DNA from: Prevotellaceae bacterium UBA6858
GTDB lineage: Bacteria; Bacteroidota; Bacteroidia; Bacteroidales; Bacteroidaceae
NCBI GenBank assembly: GCA_002451695.1
Contig: DKDC01000031.1
Location: 27,759-57,979, forward strand
DNA length: 30,221 nt
Reading direction: 5' to 3'
A program made the translations under genes and the position numbers. Of this stretch, positions 8,165-16,962 are shown one piece after another (positions within the stretch are counted from its first letter, which is position 1; each line of letters starts with the position of its first letter). The notes under the pieces are model-generated. The model saw only the letters and a list, made by a program, of their open reading frames with translations, was not told the DNA's origin and did no database searches.

Positions 8165-9442
8165 TTAAAGGAACGGTTCGAGGAAATGAAACAGCCAGCC
8201 CTGGAAATTCTTCCAGCCCGGACGCTTGTACCAATAGTCGTCTGTCAGCGGCACGCAGTTTTCGCGTTTGTCCTTCTCAAAAATCGAACGCAATTCCGAA
8301 GTGGTGCATTCGTCCAGAACCAAAAGGTTGCATTCAAAGTCATACGACAGACTACGCGCATTAAGGTTGGCAGAACCAAGGTAGCTGTAAAGCCCGTCAA
8401 CCGTCATTATCTTGGAATGATGAAAGCCACCGCGATAATAATATACCTTTGCGCCCTTTTTCTGCAACTTGCGTGCGTTATAATCCACCACCCTTGGCGT
8501 TATAGGGATGTCGCTGTTTTCCGAAACCATTATTTCCAGTTCCACCCCGCGCTTGATGGCTTTTTTCAGAGCCTTGCGCAATTTGCGGTTCAACGTGAAG
8601 TAAGGGTTCACAATCTCAATGTTGTTTTGCGCGGAATTTATCGCGTGCAAAAAAGCCTCCCTTATAATCTTCGGGCTTCTTCGCGGTTCGCGGTTAACCA
8701 CGGCAATAGCCTTTTGGCCATTGTTTCCGCAAGTGTCCATTTTCAATCCGGAAAGAGCCGTGTCGCCTTGCGCTATGGCGGGCGGGTAATATTCGTTGCC
8801 GCAAACGTTTTGTCTGGCGGTCTTGTTCCACATCCTGAGAAATATGTTCTGGAAGTCGCCAACCACGTCCCCTTCCACCCTCATGTGCATATCGCGCCAA
8901 TTGCCCACTTGTTTGGTGCCATTTATATAATAATCGGCCACGTTCATGCCGCCTGTATATGCAATTTTGCCGTCAATGACAACAATCTTCCTGTGGTCGC
9001 GGTGCAGGGCATAGTCAACCCACGGAAACCGCATGGGATAGTATTCGTAAATCTCCAGACCGCCAGCCCGGAGTTCCCGAAGCTCATCCTTTTTTATTGG
9101 TTTGTTGTTCGAGGCATTGCCGAAAGCGTCGTAGAGCACACGCACCTTCACGCCTTCGGCCGCCTTTCGCTTCAAAAGCTCAAACAATGCGCCGGCGATG
9201 GAGTCGTTGCGGAAATTGAAATACTCAAGATGCACGGAGTGCCGCGCTTTCCCTATGGCGGCAAACATATCCTCGAACTTTTCCTTTCCCGACGTAAGCA
9301 AAACAAGGCTGTTGTTGTGGGAAATGTTCACCTTCTCGCTTTCAATATACCGCGCTATGACGGAATCGGAACGGTCTGCGGTCTGCGCAAAGGCACACAC
9401 CGAAAAAAACAACAGAACAAAGACAGCCGACAGTTTTCTCAC
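8165..9442 (-). CDS. Exported phospholipase D / cardiolipin synthase-like protein
   Basis: This 425-residue protein belongs to the phospholipase D superfamily. Both HKD motifs are complete: H150-x-K152-x4-D157 (HRKIVVIDG, followed by YTGGMN) and H342-x-K344-x4-D349 (HSKIMTVDG, followed by LGSANLNARS). Spacing and sequence resemble bacterial cardiolipin synthases, which join two phosphatidylglycerols. Instead of the two N-terminal membrane segments of ClsA it has a signal peptide (residues 1-19, cleavage likely at AFA-Q), so it probably acts in the periplasm. It may be a phosphatidyltransferase or a phospholipase. The start is GTG at 9442. It is preceded by AAAGGAAAA, gives an intact signal peptide and leaves 11 bp after the kdsD stop; I see no in-frame ATG nearby. 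Its place after kdsA and kdsD points to envelope lipid biogenesis. Confidence 0.85.
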   Translation of the reverse strand: MRKLSAVFVLLFFSVCAFAQTADRSDSVIARYIESEKVNISHNNSLVLLTSGKEKFEDMFAAIGKARHSVHLEYFNFRNDSIAGALFELLKRKAAEGVKVRVLYDAFGNASNNKPIKKDELRELRAGGLEIYEYYPMRFPWVDYALHRDHRKIVVIDGKIAYTGGMNVADYYINGTKQVGNWRDMHMRVEGDVVGDFQNIFLRMWNKTARQNVCGNEYYPPAIAQGDTALSGLKMDTCGNNGQKAIAVVNREPRRSPKIIREAFLHAINSAQNNIEIVNPYFTLNRKLRKALKKAIKRGVELEIMVSENSDIPITPRVVDYNARKLQKKGAKVYYYRGGFHHSKIMTVDGLYSYLGSANLNARSLSYDFECNLLVLDECTTSELRSIFEKDKRENCVPLTDDYWYKRPGWKNFQGWLFHFLEPFL

Positions 9443-9453
9443 TTTTCCTTTGG

Positions 9454-10413
9454 CTAAATCATTGTTCTGAAAGAGTCCACAATGCCAAGCAGCCTCCCCG
9501 CCTCGTCAACAACAAGCACCGCATGGATTTTCCTGTCCTGCATTATCTTTTCCACAACGCTTATCTTTGTGTCAGGACTTATTGTTACAGGAGTCTTGGT
9601 CATTATGTCTTTCACCGAAAGCGTGAAGAACCTGTTTTGCGAGCTTTCCATTGCCCGCCTCACGTCCCCGTCGGTTATTATGCCAGCCACCTTCCCTTCA
9701 TCGTCGTTTATTACGCAAAGTCCGAGACGCCCTTTGCTCACTTGGGTAACAGCATCACCAAGAAGCGTGTCGGGAGAAACTACAGGCAGGTTTTCCTTCA
9801 GCATAACATTGCGCGCCTTTGTGAGCAAACGTTTTCCGAGGCTGCCCCCGGGGTGAAACCTTGCAAAGTCCTGCGCCTTGAAGTCCCTTGCCTTCATCAG
9901 CGCACATGCAAGAGCGTCGCCCATTGCAAGCGTTGCCGTTGTGGACGTGGTGGGGGCAAGTCCGAGCGGTTCAGCCTCCTGCTTCACCGGCACTGTGATG
10001 TGAACTGTTGAGTTTTGGGCAAGGAGCGACTGCGGGTTGTTGCTTATGCCTATGATCGGGATTTTCTTTTCGTGGAAATACGGCAGAATGCGCAGCAGTT
10101 CGTCAGTCTGCCCGCTGTTTGAGATTGCAAGCACAATGTCGTCAGAGCCGCAAACTCCCAAATCGCCGTGATAGGCGTCGAGAGGGTTCATGTAAAAGCT
10201 CGGTGTCCCCGTGCTCGAAAGGGTGGCTGCCATTTTAGCGCCGATATGCCCGCTCTTCCCCACTCCCGTAACAACAAGCTTTCCCTTGCACGAGAGTATG
10301 AGGTTGGCCGCCGCCTCGAAATTGCCGTCAAGATAATTTATCTGGTCTATTATTGCCTGTGCCTCGTCGCGCAGGCATTGCACCGCTATGTCAATACATT
10401 TTTTGTCCAACAT
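9454..10413 (-). CDS. kdsD: Arabinose-5-phosphate isomerase (KdsD/KpsF/GutQ family)
   Basis: This 319-residue cytoplasmic enzyme should interconvert ribulose-5-phosphate and arabinose-5-phosphate, supplying the substrate of KdsA for Kdo synthesis. The N-terminal SIS sugar-isomerase domain (about 30-180) shows GVGKSGHIG near 50, SNSGQTDE near 98 and a Ser/Thr-rich TTSTTA loop. Two CBS domains follow (about 205-319), as in the full-length family. It starts with ATG 16 bp after kdsA, and kdsA-kdsD adjacency strongly supports the assignment over a gluconeogenic GutQ-like role. Length is normal for the family. Confidence 0.95.
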   Translation of the reverse strand: MLDKKCIDIAVQCLRDEAQAIIDQINYLDGNFEAAANLILSCKGKLVVTGVGKSGHIGAKMAATLSSTGTPSFYMNPLDAYHGDLGVCGSDDIVLAISNSGQTDELLRILPYFHEKKIPIIGISNNPQSLLAQNSTVHITVPVKQEAEPLGLAPTTSTTATLAMGDALACALMKARDFKAQDFARFHPGGSLGKRLLTKARNVMLKENLPVVSPDTLLGDAVTQVSKGRLGLCVINDDEGKVAGIITDGDVRRAMESSQNRFFTLSVKDIMTKTPVTISPDTKISVVEKIMQDRKIHAVLVVDEAGRLLGIVDSFRTMI

Positions 10414-10429
10414 CTGCCTGTTAATGCAA

Positions 10430-11188
10430 TTATTTCGTCAGTATATTTTCAATCACTCCCTCCAAGTCGGCAAGCCTCAGCATATTCGGAGCGTCGCTCA
10501 GCCCGTTGTCCGGGTCGGGGTGAACCTCGAAGAAGTAGCCGTTAGCCCCAAACGCCTTCGCCGCCATTGCCATCATAGGTATGAACTCGCGGTTGCCCCC
10601 GGTTTTCCCTCCTGCCGCTCCGGGACGCTGCACAGAATGCGTGCAGTCCATTAGCACATTCTTCGCGATAGCTTTCATATAAGGGATATTGCGGAAATCA
10701 ACCACAAGGTTGTTATATCCGAAGCTGTTTCCGCGCTCCGTGAGCCAAACCTCCTTAGCCCCGGCGGCAACAGCCTTTTCGTAAGGATATTTCATGTCCT
10801 CGCCCGAAAGAAACTGCGCCTTTTTTATGTTCACCGTCTTACCGGTTTTTGCGGCAGCCACAATAAGGTCGGTCTGCCGGCAAAGAAAGGCGGGAATCTG
10901 TATCACGTCCACAACTTTGCCCACAGGCTCGGCCTGGCAGCTCTCATGGATGTCGGTAAGCACTTTCAAGCCGAAGTCCCTCTTAACGCCGGCAAGGACT
11001 TCAAGTCCTTTTTCCAGTCCCGGACCGCGATATGAAGAAAGCGAAGTGCGGTTGGCCTTGTCAAACGAGCTTTTGAAGATTATGCCGATGCCGAAAAGTT
11101 TGTTGAGCCTCACAAGTTCGGCGGCAACGGCTTCGGTAACTTTTTCGTTCTCTATCACGCAAGGACCTGCAATAAAGATATCCCCCAT
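10430..11188 (-). CDS. kdsA: 3-deoxy-8-phosphooctulonate (Kdo8P) synthase
   Basis: This 252-residue TIM-barrel enzyme condenses arabinose-5-phosphate with phosphoenolpyruvate to give Kdo-8-phosphate for the lipopolysaccharide inner core. Visible motifs include IAGPCVIE at 6-13, FKSSFDKANRTS, VLTDIHE, IQIPAFLCRQTDL and DCTHSVQRPG. The Cys at residue 10 in GPC marks the metal-dependent class of KdsA; the E. coli-type metal-independent enzymes have Asn there. The ATG at 11188 is preceded by a -7 promoter element, and the gene heads a five-gene operon (kdsA, kdsD, PLD-like, unknown, carboxynorspermidine dehydrogenase). Confidence 0.96.
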   Translation of the reverse strand: MGDIFIAGPCVIENEKVTEAVAAELVRLNKLFGIGIIFKSSFDKANRTSLSSYRGPGLEKGLEVLAGVKRDFGLKVLTDIHESCQAEPVGKVVDVIQIPAFLCRQTDLIVAAAKTGKTVNIKKAQFLSGEDMKYPYEKAVAAGAKEVWLTERGNSFGYNNLVVDFRNIPYMKAIAKNVLMDCTHSVQRPGAAGGKTGGNREFIPMMAMAAKAFGANGYFFEVHPDPDNGLSDAPNMLRLADLEGVIENILTK

Positions 11189-11224
11189 ATTATGTTATGA
11201 AATTCACATTTTTATTTACGAACG

Positions 11225-11232
11225 CAAAGTTA
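11225..11232 (-). promoter_or_regulatory. Bacteroidota -7 promoter element for the kdsA operon
   Basis: Minus-strand TAACTTTG, an exact TAnnTTTG match, lies 36 bp upstream of the kdsA ATG. At 19-bp spacing the -33 position reads TGTG, a partial match to TTTG. Confidence 0.65.
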
Positions 11233-11374
11233 GCCATTTTTTTGCTTTTGCCACAGGTGTTTGCCCAATAACTTGCCATGCCATAACGAAGACGCACGCC
11301 GCGTCTCTCCACGCCCCACTACCAAACAAATCCATAGCCTTTGGCTTGGCGCAAAAATTATATGCGGAAACAGA

Positions 11375-11482
11375 AAAAACTACATAGGACATAGGAAAAA
11401 TTATGTCTGATGTAATTTTTCCTATGTCCTATGTAGTTTTCGCATTTTCTTTTTCTTGAAAAACAGGAACTTACAAATCCAC
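11375..11482 (+). repeat. 21-bp-phased palindrome repeat, copy C, with a perfect 28-bp inverted repeat
   Basis: Three units have centres at 11387, 11408 and 11429 (21-bp steps). The third linker is reversed relative to other copies, so 11376-11403 is exactly complementary to 11413-11440, with a 9-nt loop. The CAGACC unit is missing, but the tail is recognisable (CTTGAAAAACAGGAACTTAC, about 11455-11474). The 365-bp gap 11189-11553 otherwise holds only the kdsA promoter and a weak five-base hairpin at about 11513-11527. The copy lies between the ribE 3' end and the kdsA promoter. Confidence 0.9.
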
Positions 11483-11553
11483 CAAGAGTACGGACTTTTT
11501 CTGAAAGCCAAGCGGTTACTAAAACCGATGACTTTTGCGGCTTGCGAGGCAAT

Positions 11554-12162
11554 CTATTGCTTCATCCCCGGGAAAAGCCGTGCAATATATTTCCCTATTA
11601 TGTCGAACTCGATGTTCACCACACTGCCCACGCTCAGCTTGCCGAGATTTGTCACCTCTGAAGTGTAAGGTATTATGGAAACCTTGAACGAATTGCCGTC
11701 TATAGCGTAGGCCGTAAGGCTCACGCCGTTAATCGTTACCGAGCCTTTCTCGACAATGGCATAGCCTTTCGGCAGGTCGCCTTCCGCAGCCTCGTATGAA
11801 AAAGTGAGCACCGTGCTTCCCTGCGCATTCTCCACCGCAACGCACTTCGCCGTGCGGTCAACGTGTCCCTGCACAATATGCCCGTCAAGCCTTGCCCCGG
11901 CAATCATGGAACGCTCCAAGTTTACGTAATCTCCGACCTTGAGAAGTCCGAGATTAGTACGCTTCAAAGTCTCGTCCATTGCGGTAACGGTATATGTCTC
12001 CCCGTCTATGCCGTCAACGGTAAGGCACGTGCCGTTGTGGGCGATGCTCTGGTCAATTCCCAGCTCCCAACCGGCGGGACGCTCAAAGGTGAATGTTATG
12101 TTCTTTCCGTCCCTACGCTCAGAAAGCATACGGGTCATTGTCTCTACGATTCCTGAAAACAT
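11554..12162 (-). CDS. ribE: Riboflavin synthase (alpha subunit)
   Basis: This 202-residue cytoplasmic enzyme dismutates two 6,7-dimethyl-8-ribityllumazines to riboflavin. It begins with the diagnostic MFSGIVE and shows the expected two lumazine-binding repeats: NGTCLTV near 43-49 and ARLDGHIVQGHVD near 89-101 in the first, then KGSVTINGVSLT near 138-149 in the second. Length is normal. ATG start at 12162. It is a single-gene unit with its own promoter, divergent from the TolC-MacAB operon. No FMN riboswitch is visible in its short leader. Confidence 0.95.
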   Translation of the reverse strand: MFSGIVETMTRMLSERRDGKNITFTFERPAGWELGIDQSIAHNGTCLTVDGIDGETYTVTAMDETLKRTNLGLLKVGDYVNLERSMIAGARLDGHIVQGHVDRTAKCVAVENAQGSTVLTFSYEAAEGDLPKGYAIVEKGSVTINGVSLTAYAIDGNSFKVSIIPYTSEVTNLGKLSVGSVVNIEFDIIGKYIARLFPGMKQ

Positions 12163-12199
12163 GGCTTTTATTCTTTGTTTTTGTTCAAATTTTCGTCTG

Positions 12200-12230
12200 C
12201 AAAATTAGCTGTTTGGTCGGTCTGCACAAT
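12200..12230 (-). promoter_or_regulatory. Bacteroidota promoter for ribE
   Basis: On the minus strand, ATTG (12227-12230) is followed after exactly 19 bp by TAATTTTG (12200-12207). This is a near-complete match to TTTG-N19-TAnnTTTG, 38 bp before the ribE ATG. Confidence 0.75.
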
Positions 12231-12292
12231 GAATTGGTCGTTTTTTTTGGCAAAACCGCATTTTTGTTTCCACACAAAACACTTTTAATCAA

Positions 12293-12300
12293 TACTTTTG
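12293..12300 (+). promoter_or_regulatory. Bacteroidota -7 promoter element for the TolC-MacAB operon
   Basis: TACTTTTG is an exact TAnnTTTG match 28 bp upstream of the tolC-like ATG. The nearest TTTG upstream (12263-12266) is spaced 26 bp away, longer than the ideal 19, so the -33 half is uncertain. Confidence 0.6.
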
Positions 12301-12328
12301 CAGCAAACAAACAACTATCAACAAAACA

Positions 12329-13687
12329 ATGATGAAAAGACTTTTGAAAACATTACTCATTCTGGTTATGCCAACGCTCGTAACCGCAGACATCATTGCC
12401 CAAGACACAAAAGTGTGGTCGCTGCAAGAATGCCTGGACTATGCCTTGGAAAACAATATTTCGGTGAAAAAAAGCAAGGTGAACGAAGCCTCCGCCGCCA
12501 CCGACCTGAGCAAGGCCAAGGCCGCACTGCTTCCGAGCCTTTCGGCAAGCATGACGCAATCAGTAAACTACCGTCCTTTTCAAGAAACGGCCGGCAACTT
12601 TGTAAACGGCTTCATAACATCAAGCAGCAGCAACAAAACCACCGAAAGCGGAAGCTACGGCATCAACGCTCGCTGGAACGTGTGGAACGGCGGAATAAAC
12701 CAAAACACCATCAAGGCACGCAAGTCTGATCTCACCGTGGCAAAACTCCAAACACAGGTGGAAGCCAACACAATACAGGAGCAGATAATGCAATACTATG
12801 TGCAGATACTCTATTCCAAGGAAGCCGTGAGGGTGAACAAAAGCATATTCTCCAAAGACTCGCTGACTTACGCACGCGGTGAGGAAATGCTCAAGCACGG
12901 CAAGATGAGCCGCAGCGAGGTGAAGCAGCTCGAAGCCGCAAAAAACGAGTCGCAATACAACGTGGTGAACTCCCAGACCGTGGTTGACCAATATCTTCTG
13001 GAATTGCGCCAGCTTCTCGAGCTGCAACCGGGAAGCAGCATGGACATTTCAACAGTGAGCATTGACAACAACGCGGCTCTTGCCGACATTCCCGCCAAAC
13101 TCGATGTTTATGGCGAAGCCCTGCAAAACCGCCCCGAAATACTTATGGGAAAGGAAAGCATAAACGCCTCGGATCTGCAACTGAAAATAGCCAAGGCCGG
13201 ATATATGCCCACCGTAAGCCTGAGCGCGGGCATCGGCGACAACCACATGACCGGCACGCAAAACAACTTCGGCAATCAAATGAAATACAATCTAACCGGA
13301 AGCGTGGGCGTAACGCTCAGCATACCCATACTCGACAACCGCGAAGCCAAAAGCGCGGTAGAGAAAGCCAAATACAGCCGCACCTCTGCGGAACTCGACC
13401 TGCAAGACAGGCAAAAGCAGCTTTACAGCTCGATTGAGCGTTACTGGCAAACCGCCACAAGCAACCGCCAAAGGTACATCGCCGCACAAAGCAACGTGAA
13501 CAGCCAGGAGGAAAACTATAATTCCATAGCCGAGCAGTTCAAAGTGGGACTTAAAAACGTGGTGGAACTCACCACCGCCCGCACAAGCCTGCTACAGGCC
13601 GAACAGGAAATGCTCGAGAGCAAGTACACAACTGTCCTGAACGCACAGCTTCTGAAATTCTACAGCGGCGGAAGCCTGAACATATAA
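12329..13687 (+). CDS. TolC-family outer-membrane efflux protein
   Basis: This 452-residue protein has a signal peptide (about 1-24, ending near DIIA-Q). The mature chain has two outer-membrane-efflux-protein repeats, with long amphipathic helices such as LSKAKAALLPSLSAS and a second half beginning near RPEILMGKESI. It should form the trimeric outer-membrane channel and periplasmic tunnel of the exporter encoded by the next three genes. The ATG at 12329 is followed at once by a second ATG; either gives a good signal peptide. The stop lies 25 bp before the adaptor gene. The transported substrate cannot be deduced. Confidence 0.93.
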   Translation: MMKRLLKTLLILVMPTLVTADIIAQDTKVWSLQECLDYALENNISVKKSKVNEASAATDLSKAKAALLPSLSASMTQSVNYRPFQETAGNFVNGFITSSSSNKTTESGSYGINARWNVWNGGINQNTIKARKSDLTVAKLQTQVEANTIQEQIMQYYVQILYSKEAVRVNKSIFSKDSLTYARGEEMLKHGKMSRSEVKQLEAAKNESQYNVVNSQTVVDQYLLELRQLLELQPGSSMDISTVSIDNNAALADIPAKLDVYGEALQNRPEILMGKESINASDLQLKIAKAGYMPTVSLSAGIGDNHMTGTQNNFGNQMKYNLTGSVGVTLSIPILDNREAKSAVEKAKYSRTSAELDLQDRQKQLYSSIERYWQTATSNRQRYIAAQSNVNSQEENYNSIAEQFKVGLKNVVELTTARTSLLQAEQEMLESKYTTVLNAQLLKFYSGGSLNI

Positions 13688-13712
13688 TGAAAACAATAAA
13701 AACAGGAATATC

Positions 13713-14918
13713 ATGACTAAGAAAACGAAAATCAAAATCACGGCAATCGCAATTGTGGCTATAGTTGCCGTAATTGCAATCGTAAGCCTCACGTCCAAGG
13801 GAGGCAAAGGCGGACTGAACATAATCTACGAGACAGCCAAGGTGGAACCCGCCACGATAAGCACCACCGTAACCGCCACCGGGACAATCGAGCCTGTGAA
13901 CGAAGTGGAGGTGGGTACGCAGGTGAGCGGCATAATAAGCAAAATTTATGTTGACTACAACAGCATCGTGAAAAAGGGACAGGTGATTGCCGAACTCGAC
14001 CGCACCAACCTTGAAAGCGAACTCACAAGCGCAAAGGCAAACCTTGCAAGCGCAAAAAGCGAACTGAACTACCAGACGACAAACCTCAAGAGGATGAAAG
14101 AACTCCATAAAAAAGGGTTTGTAAGCGACGACGAATACGACACGGCAACGCTAAACTACAACAAAGCCCTCGAAACGTACAAAGGGCAGCAGCAAAACGT
14201 GAGCCGCGCTCAGACAAACCTCGGCTACGCAACAATCACTTCGCCCATTGACGGCGTTGTGTTGAGCAAAGACATTGAGGAAGGCCAGACGGTGGCGTCA
14301 AGTTTCAGCACGCCGACGCTTTTCACCATAGCCCACGACCTTACTGACATGCGCGTGATTGCCGATGTTGACGAAGCAGACATTGGCGAGGTGCGCGAAG
14401 GGCAAAGGGTAAGTTTCACAGTTGACACCTATCCCGACGACACCTTTGAAGGAACTGTTACACAAGTCCGCCAGCAGGGAGAAGAGGAAAGCAACGTGGT
14501 TACATACGAGGTGGTCATCTCCGCCCCGAACAAGGATCTCAAGCTAAAGCCGAAACTCACGGCAAATGTGAACATCTACACAAAAGAGGTGGGGAATGTT
14601 TTGAGCGTGCCGTCGAAAGCACTGCACTTCACCCCGACAAAGGAAACCGTAAACAAAGGCGAAAAGATCAAGGACTGCAACGGACAGAACAAAGTCTGGG
14701 CAAAGGAAGGCAATGTGCTGAAAGCCTACGCCGTGAAAGTGGGAATAACAAACGGAATACGCACCCAGATTTTAAGCGGCATTAACCAGGGGGCAGAGAT
14801 AATAACCGGCTCCAAGGCACAAGCCGAAACGGTCGAAGAAGCCAACGCCGGCGAGGACGGCGAAAGGAGTCCGTTCGCCCCGGGTCCGAGAGGCAAAAAC
14901 AACAAGAAAGGCAAATAA
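13713..14918 (+). CDS. MacA-like periplasmic adaptor (membrane fusion protein)
   Basis: This 401-residue protein is anchored by an N-terminal membrane segment (about 8-26). It shows the membrane-fusion-protein order: first barrel-sandwich half (GTIEPVNEVEVGTQVSGII, about 57-75), an alpha-hairpin coiled coil (about 95-155), the second lipoyl half (ITSPIDGVVLSKDIEEGQ), beta-barrel and membrane-proximal domains. The C-terminus is charged and low in complexity (about 377-401: Glu-rich then Lys/Asn-rich). It should link the MacB-type ABC transporter to the TolC-like channel. It starts 25 bp after the TolC gene and ends 9 bp before the ATPase gene. Use of an ABC partner rather than an RND pump is shown by those neighbours. 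Confidence 0.92.
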   Translation: MTKKTKIKITAIAIVAIVAVIAIVSLTSKGGKGGLNIIYETAKVEPATISTTVTATGTIEPVNEVEVGTQVSGIISKIYVDYNSIVKKGQVIAELDRTNLESELTSAKANLASAKSELNYQTTNLKRMKELHKKGFVSDDEYDTATLNYNKALETYKGQQQNVSRAQTNLGYATITSPIDGVVLSKDIEEGQTVASSFSTPTLFTIAHDLTDMRVIADVDEADIGEVREGQRVSFTVDTYPDDTFEGTVTQVRQQGEEESNVVTYEVVISAPNKDLKLKPKLTANVNIYTKEVGNVLSVPSKALHFTPTKETVNKGEKIKDCNGQNKVWAKEGNVLKAYAVKVGITNGIRTQILSGINQGAEIITGSKAQAETVEEANAGEDGERSPFAPGPRGKNNKKGK

Positions 14919-14927
14919 AAAACAAAA

Positions 14928-15686
14928 ATGGACTACTCAAGCAACAGAGCCGTAATAGAGCTGCGCGACGTGAAGCGGGAGTTCCTTGTGGGCGAAGAAA
15001 TCGTCCACGCCCTGCGCGGGGTGTCGTTCAAGATACACGAGGGGGAATTTGTTACGATAATGGGAACATCGGGGTCGGGAAAGTCAACGCTTCTTAACCA
15101 GCTCGGCTGCCTCGACACCCCTTCAAGCGGGGAATACCTTCTCGACGGAGTGCCCGTGAGGCAAATGAGCCGAAACCAGCGCGCAATCCTCAGAAACCGC
15201 AAAATAGGCTTCGTGTTCCAGAACTACAACCTTTTGCCCAAAACCACATCTGTGGAAAACGTGGAGCTGCCGCTTATGTACAACCCCGCAATCAGCGCAA
15301 AGGAAAGGTTCGACCGCTCGGTTAAAGCCTTGCAGCGCGTGGGGCTTGGCGACAGACTTTACCACAAAAGCAACCAAATGTCGGGCGGACAAATGCAGAG
15401 GGTTGCAATTGCGCGGGCTTTGGTAAACAATCCCTCGGTGCTGCTTGCCGACGAAGCCACGGGAAACCTCGACACCCGCACTTCGTTTGAAATCCTGACG
15501 CTGTTCCAGGAGCTTCACGCGGACGGAATGACCATAATCTTCGTAACCCACAACCCGGAAATCGCTTCATACAGCAGCCGGACCATAACCCTGCGCGACG
15601 GACTGGTACGCGCCGACAAACAAAACGACAACATCCTCTCAGCCGCCGAAACGCTAAAAACATTGCCCGTACCAAAAGACGAATAA
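14928..15686 (+). CDS. MacB-type ABC transporter ATP-binding protein
   Basis: This 252-residue cytoplasmic ATPase has every ABC motif: Walker A GTSGSGKST at 46-54, Q-loop FQN at 97-99, signature MSGGQ at 151-155, Walker B LLADE at 172-176 with the following ATGNLD D-loop, and the switch His in FVTHN near 207. It belongs to the LolD/MacB subgroup of mechanotransmission ABC systems. In E. coli MacB this domain is fused to the permease. Here it is a separate gene, ending 3 bp before the permease start. Confidence 0.95.
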   Translation: MDYSSNRAVIELRDVKREFLVGEEIVHALRGVSFKIHEGEFVTIMGTSGSGKSTLLNQLGCLDTPSSGEYLLDGVPVRQMSRNQRAILRNRKIGFVFQNYNLLPKTTSVENVELPLMYNPAISAKERFDRSVKALQRVGLGDRLYHKSNQMSGGQMQRVAIARALVNNPSVLLADEATGNLDTRTSFEILTLFQELHADGMTIIFVTHNPEIASYSSRTITLRDGLVRADKQNDNILSAAETLKTLPVPKDE

Positions 15687-15689
15687 TAC

Positions 15690-16925
15690 ATGAATGTTCA
15701 AAATCTTTTCCAAATAGCATTCCGCGCAATTGCCGCCAACAAGTTGCGCTCGTTCCTTACAATGTTGGGAATAATCATCGGCGTGGCTTCCGTAATAACC
15801 ATGCTCGCCATAGGCCAAGGCTCGAAAAAGAGCATACAGAAGCAGATTTCCGAAATGGGTTCGAACATGATTATGATACGCCCCGGACAGGACAACGGAC
15901 CTGGCGGAGTGCGCCAGGATGCAAGCGAAATGCAGTCGCTGAAGCTTAAAGACTTCCAGTATCTTGTTGACAACGCCAAGTTTCTTGCCGCAATAAGTCC
16001 GAGCGTGAACAGTTCGGGGCAGTTCATAAACGGCAACAACAACACGCCCTCCACTGTTTACGGCATAAACAACGACTACCTCACCATAAGGCAACTGACG
16101 GTAGAGGAAGGGGACAAATTCACCGACGACGACATAAAGACAAGCGCAAAGGTGTGCATTATCGGGAAAACCGTAAAGGACAACCTGTTCCCGGACGGAA
16201 GCGACCCTGTCGGCAGGGTGATAAGGTTCAACTCCATCCCCATGAAAGTCATAGGCGTGCTGAAGTCTAAAGGCTACAACTCGTTCGGCATGGACCAGGA
16301 CGACGTGGTGCTTGCGCCCTACACAACCATAATGAAGCGCGTGCTGGCCGTTACCTACCTACAGGGCATAAATGCCTCGGCACTCACGGAGGACATTACA
16401 GACGAAGCCATTGAGGACATATCAAACCTTTTGCGCGAATGCCATAAAATAAAGAAAGGCGAAGACGGGACATACAACGACGACTTCACAATCCGCTCCC
16501 AAAAGGAACTCTCTACAATGATGAACTCCACGAGCGACCTGATGACCACCTTGCTTTTGGTTGTGGCCTGCATATCGCTTATTGTCGGCGGCATCGGGAT
16601 TATGAACATCATGTATGTGTCGGTTACAGAGCGCACAAGGGAAATAGGCCTGCGAATGTCTGTTGGCGCACGCGGCATAGACATCCTCAACCAATTCCTC
16701 ATAGAAGCCGTATTGCTGAGCGTTACCGGCGGTCTCATAGGTGTTGTGTTCGGCATCCTCGCCTCGTTCGGGGTGAATATGTTCGCCAAATGGCCCATCG
16801 TGATACAGCCGTGGAGCGTGCTTATAAGCTTTGTGGTCTGCTCGGCAACGGGTATTTTCTTCGGCTGGTACCCTGCGAAGAAAGCCGCCGGCATGGATCC
16901 AATCGAGGCCATAAGGTATGAATAA
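15690..16925 (+). CDS. MacB-like ABC transporter permease (FtsX domain)
   Basis: This 411-residue inner-membrane protein has one N-terminal membrane helix (about 20-42). A large periplasmic MacB core domain follows (about 45-280), then three C-terminal FtsX helices beginning near LLLVVACISLIVGG. The cytoplasmic turn TERTREIGLRMSVGAR and the ending PAKKAAGMDPIEAIRYE are hallmarks of the family. It should couple ATP hydrolysis by the preceding gene product to export through the MacA/TolC-like pair. It is the last gene of the four-gene operon. I see no stem-loop terminator after it; repeat copy D follows 38 bp later. Confidence 0.94.
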   Translation: MNVQNLFQIAFRAIAANKLRSFLTMLGIIIGVASVITMLAIGQGSKKSIQKQISEMGSNMIMIRPGQDNGPGGVRQDASEMQSLKLKDFQYLVDNAKFLAAISPSVNSSGQFINGNNNTPSTVYGINNDYLTIRQLTVEEGDKFTDDDIKTSAKVCIIGKTVKDNLFPDGSDPVGRVIRFNSIPMKVIGVLKSKGYNSFGMDQDDVVLAPYTTIMKRVLAVTYLQGINASALTEDITDEAIEDISNLLRECHKIKKGEDGTYNDDFTIRSQKELSTMMNSTSDLMTTLLLVVACISLIVGGIGIMNIMYVSVTERTREIGLRMSVGARGIDILNQFLIEAVLLSVTGGLIGVVFGILASFGVNMFAKWPIVIQPWSVLISFVVCSATGIFFGWYPAKKAAGMDPIEAIRYE

Positions 16926-16962
16926 GGACTCTTGATTACACAACCCCTACTGTGGACGGCAA

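Noticed and set aside
8186..9457. 423-codon plus-strand open frame opposite the phospholipase-D-like gene
   Set aside because: It is an antisense shadow of a gene with two intact HKD motifs; its own translation has no recognisable domain.
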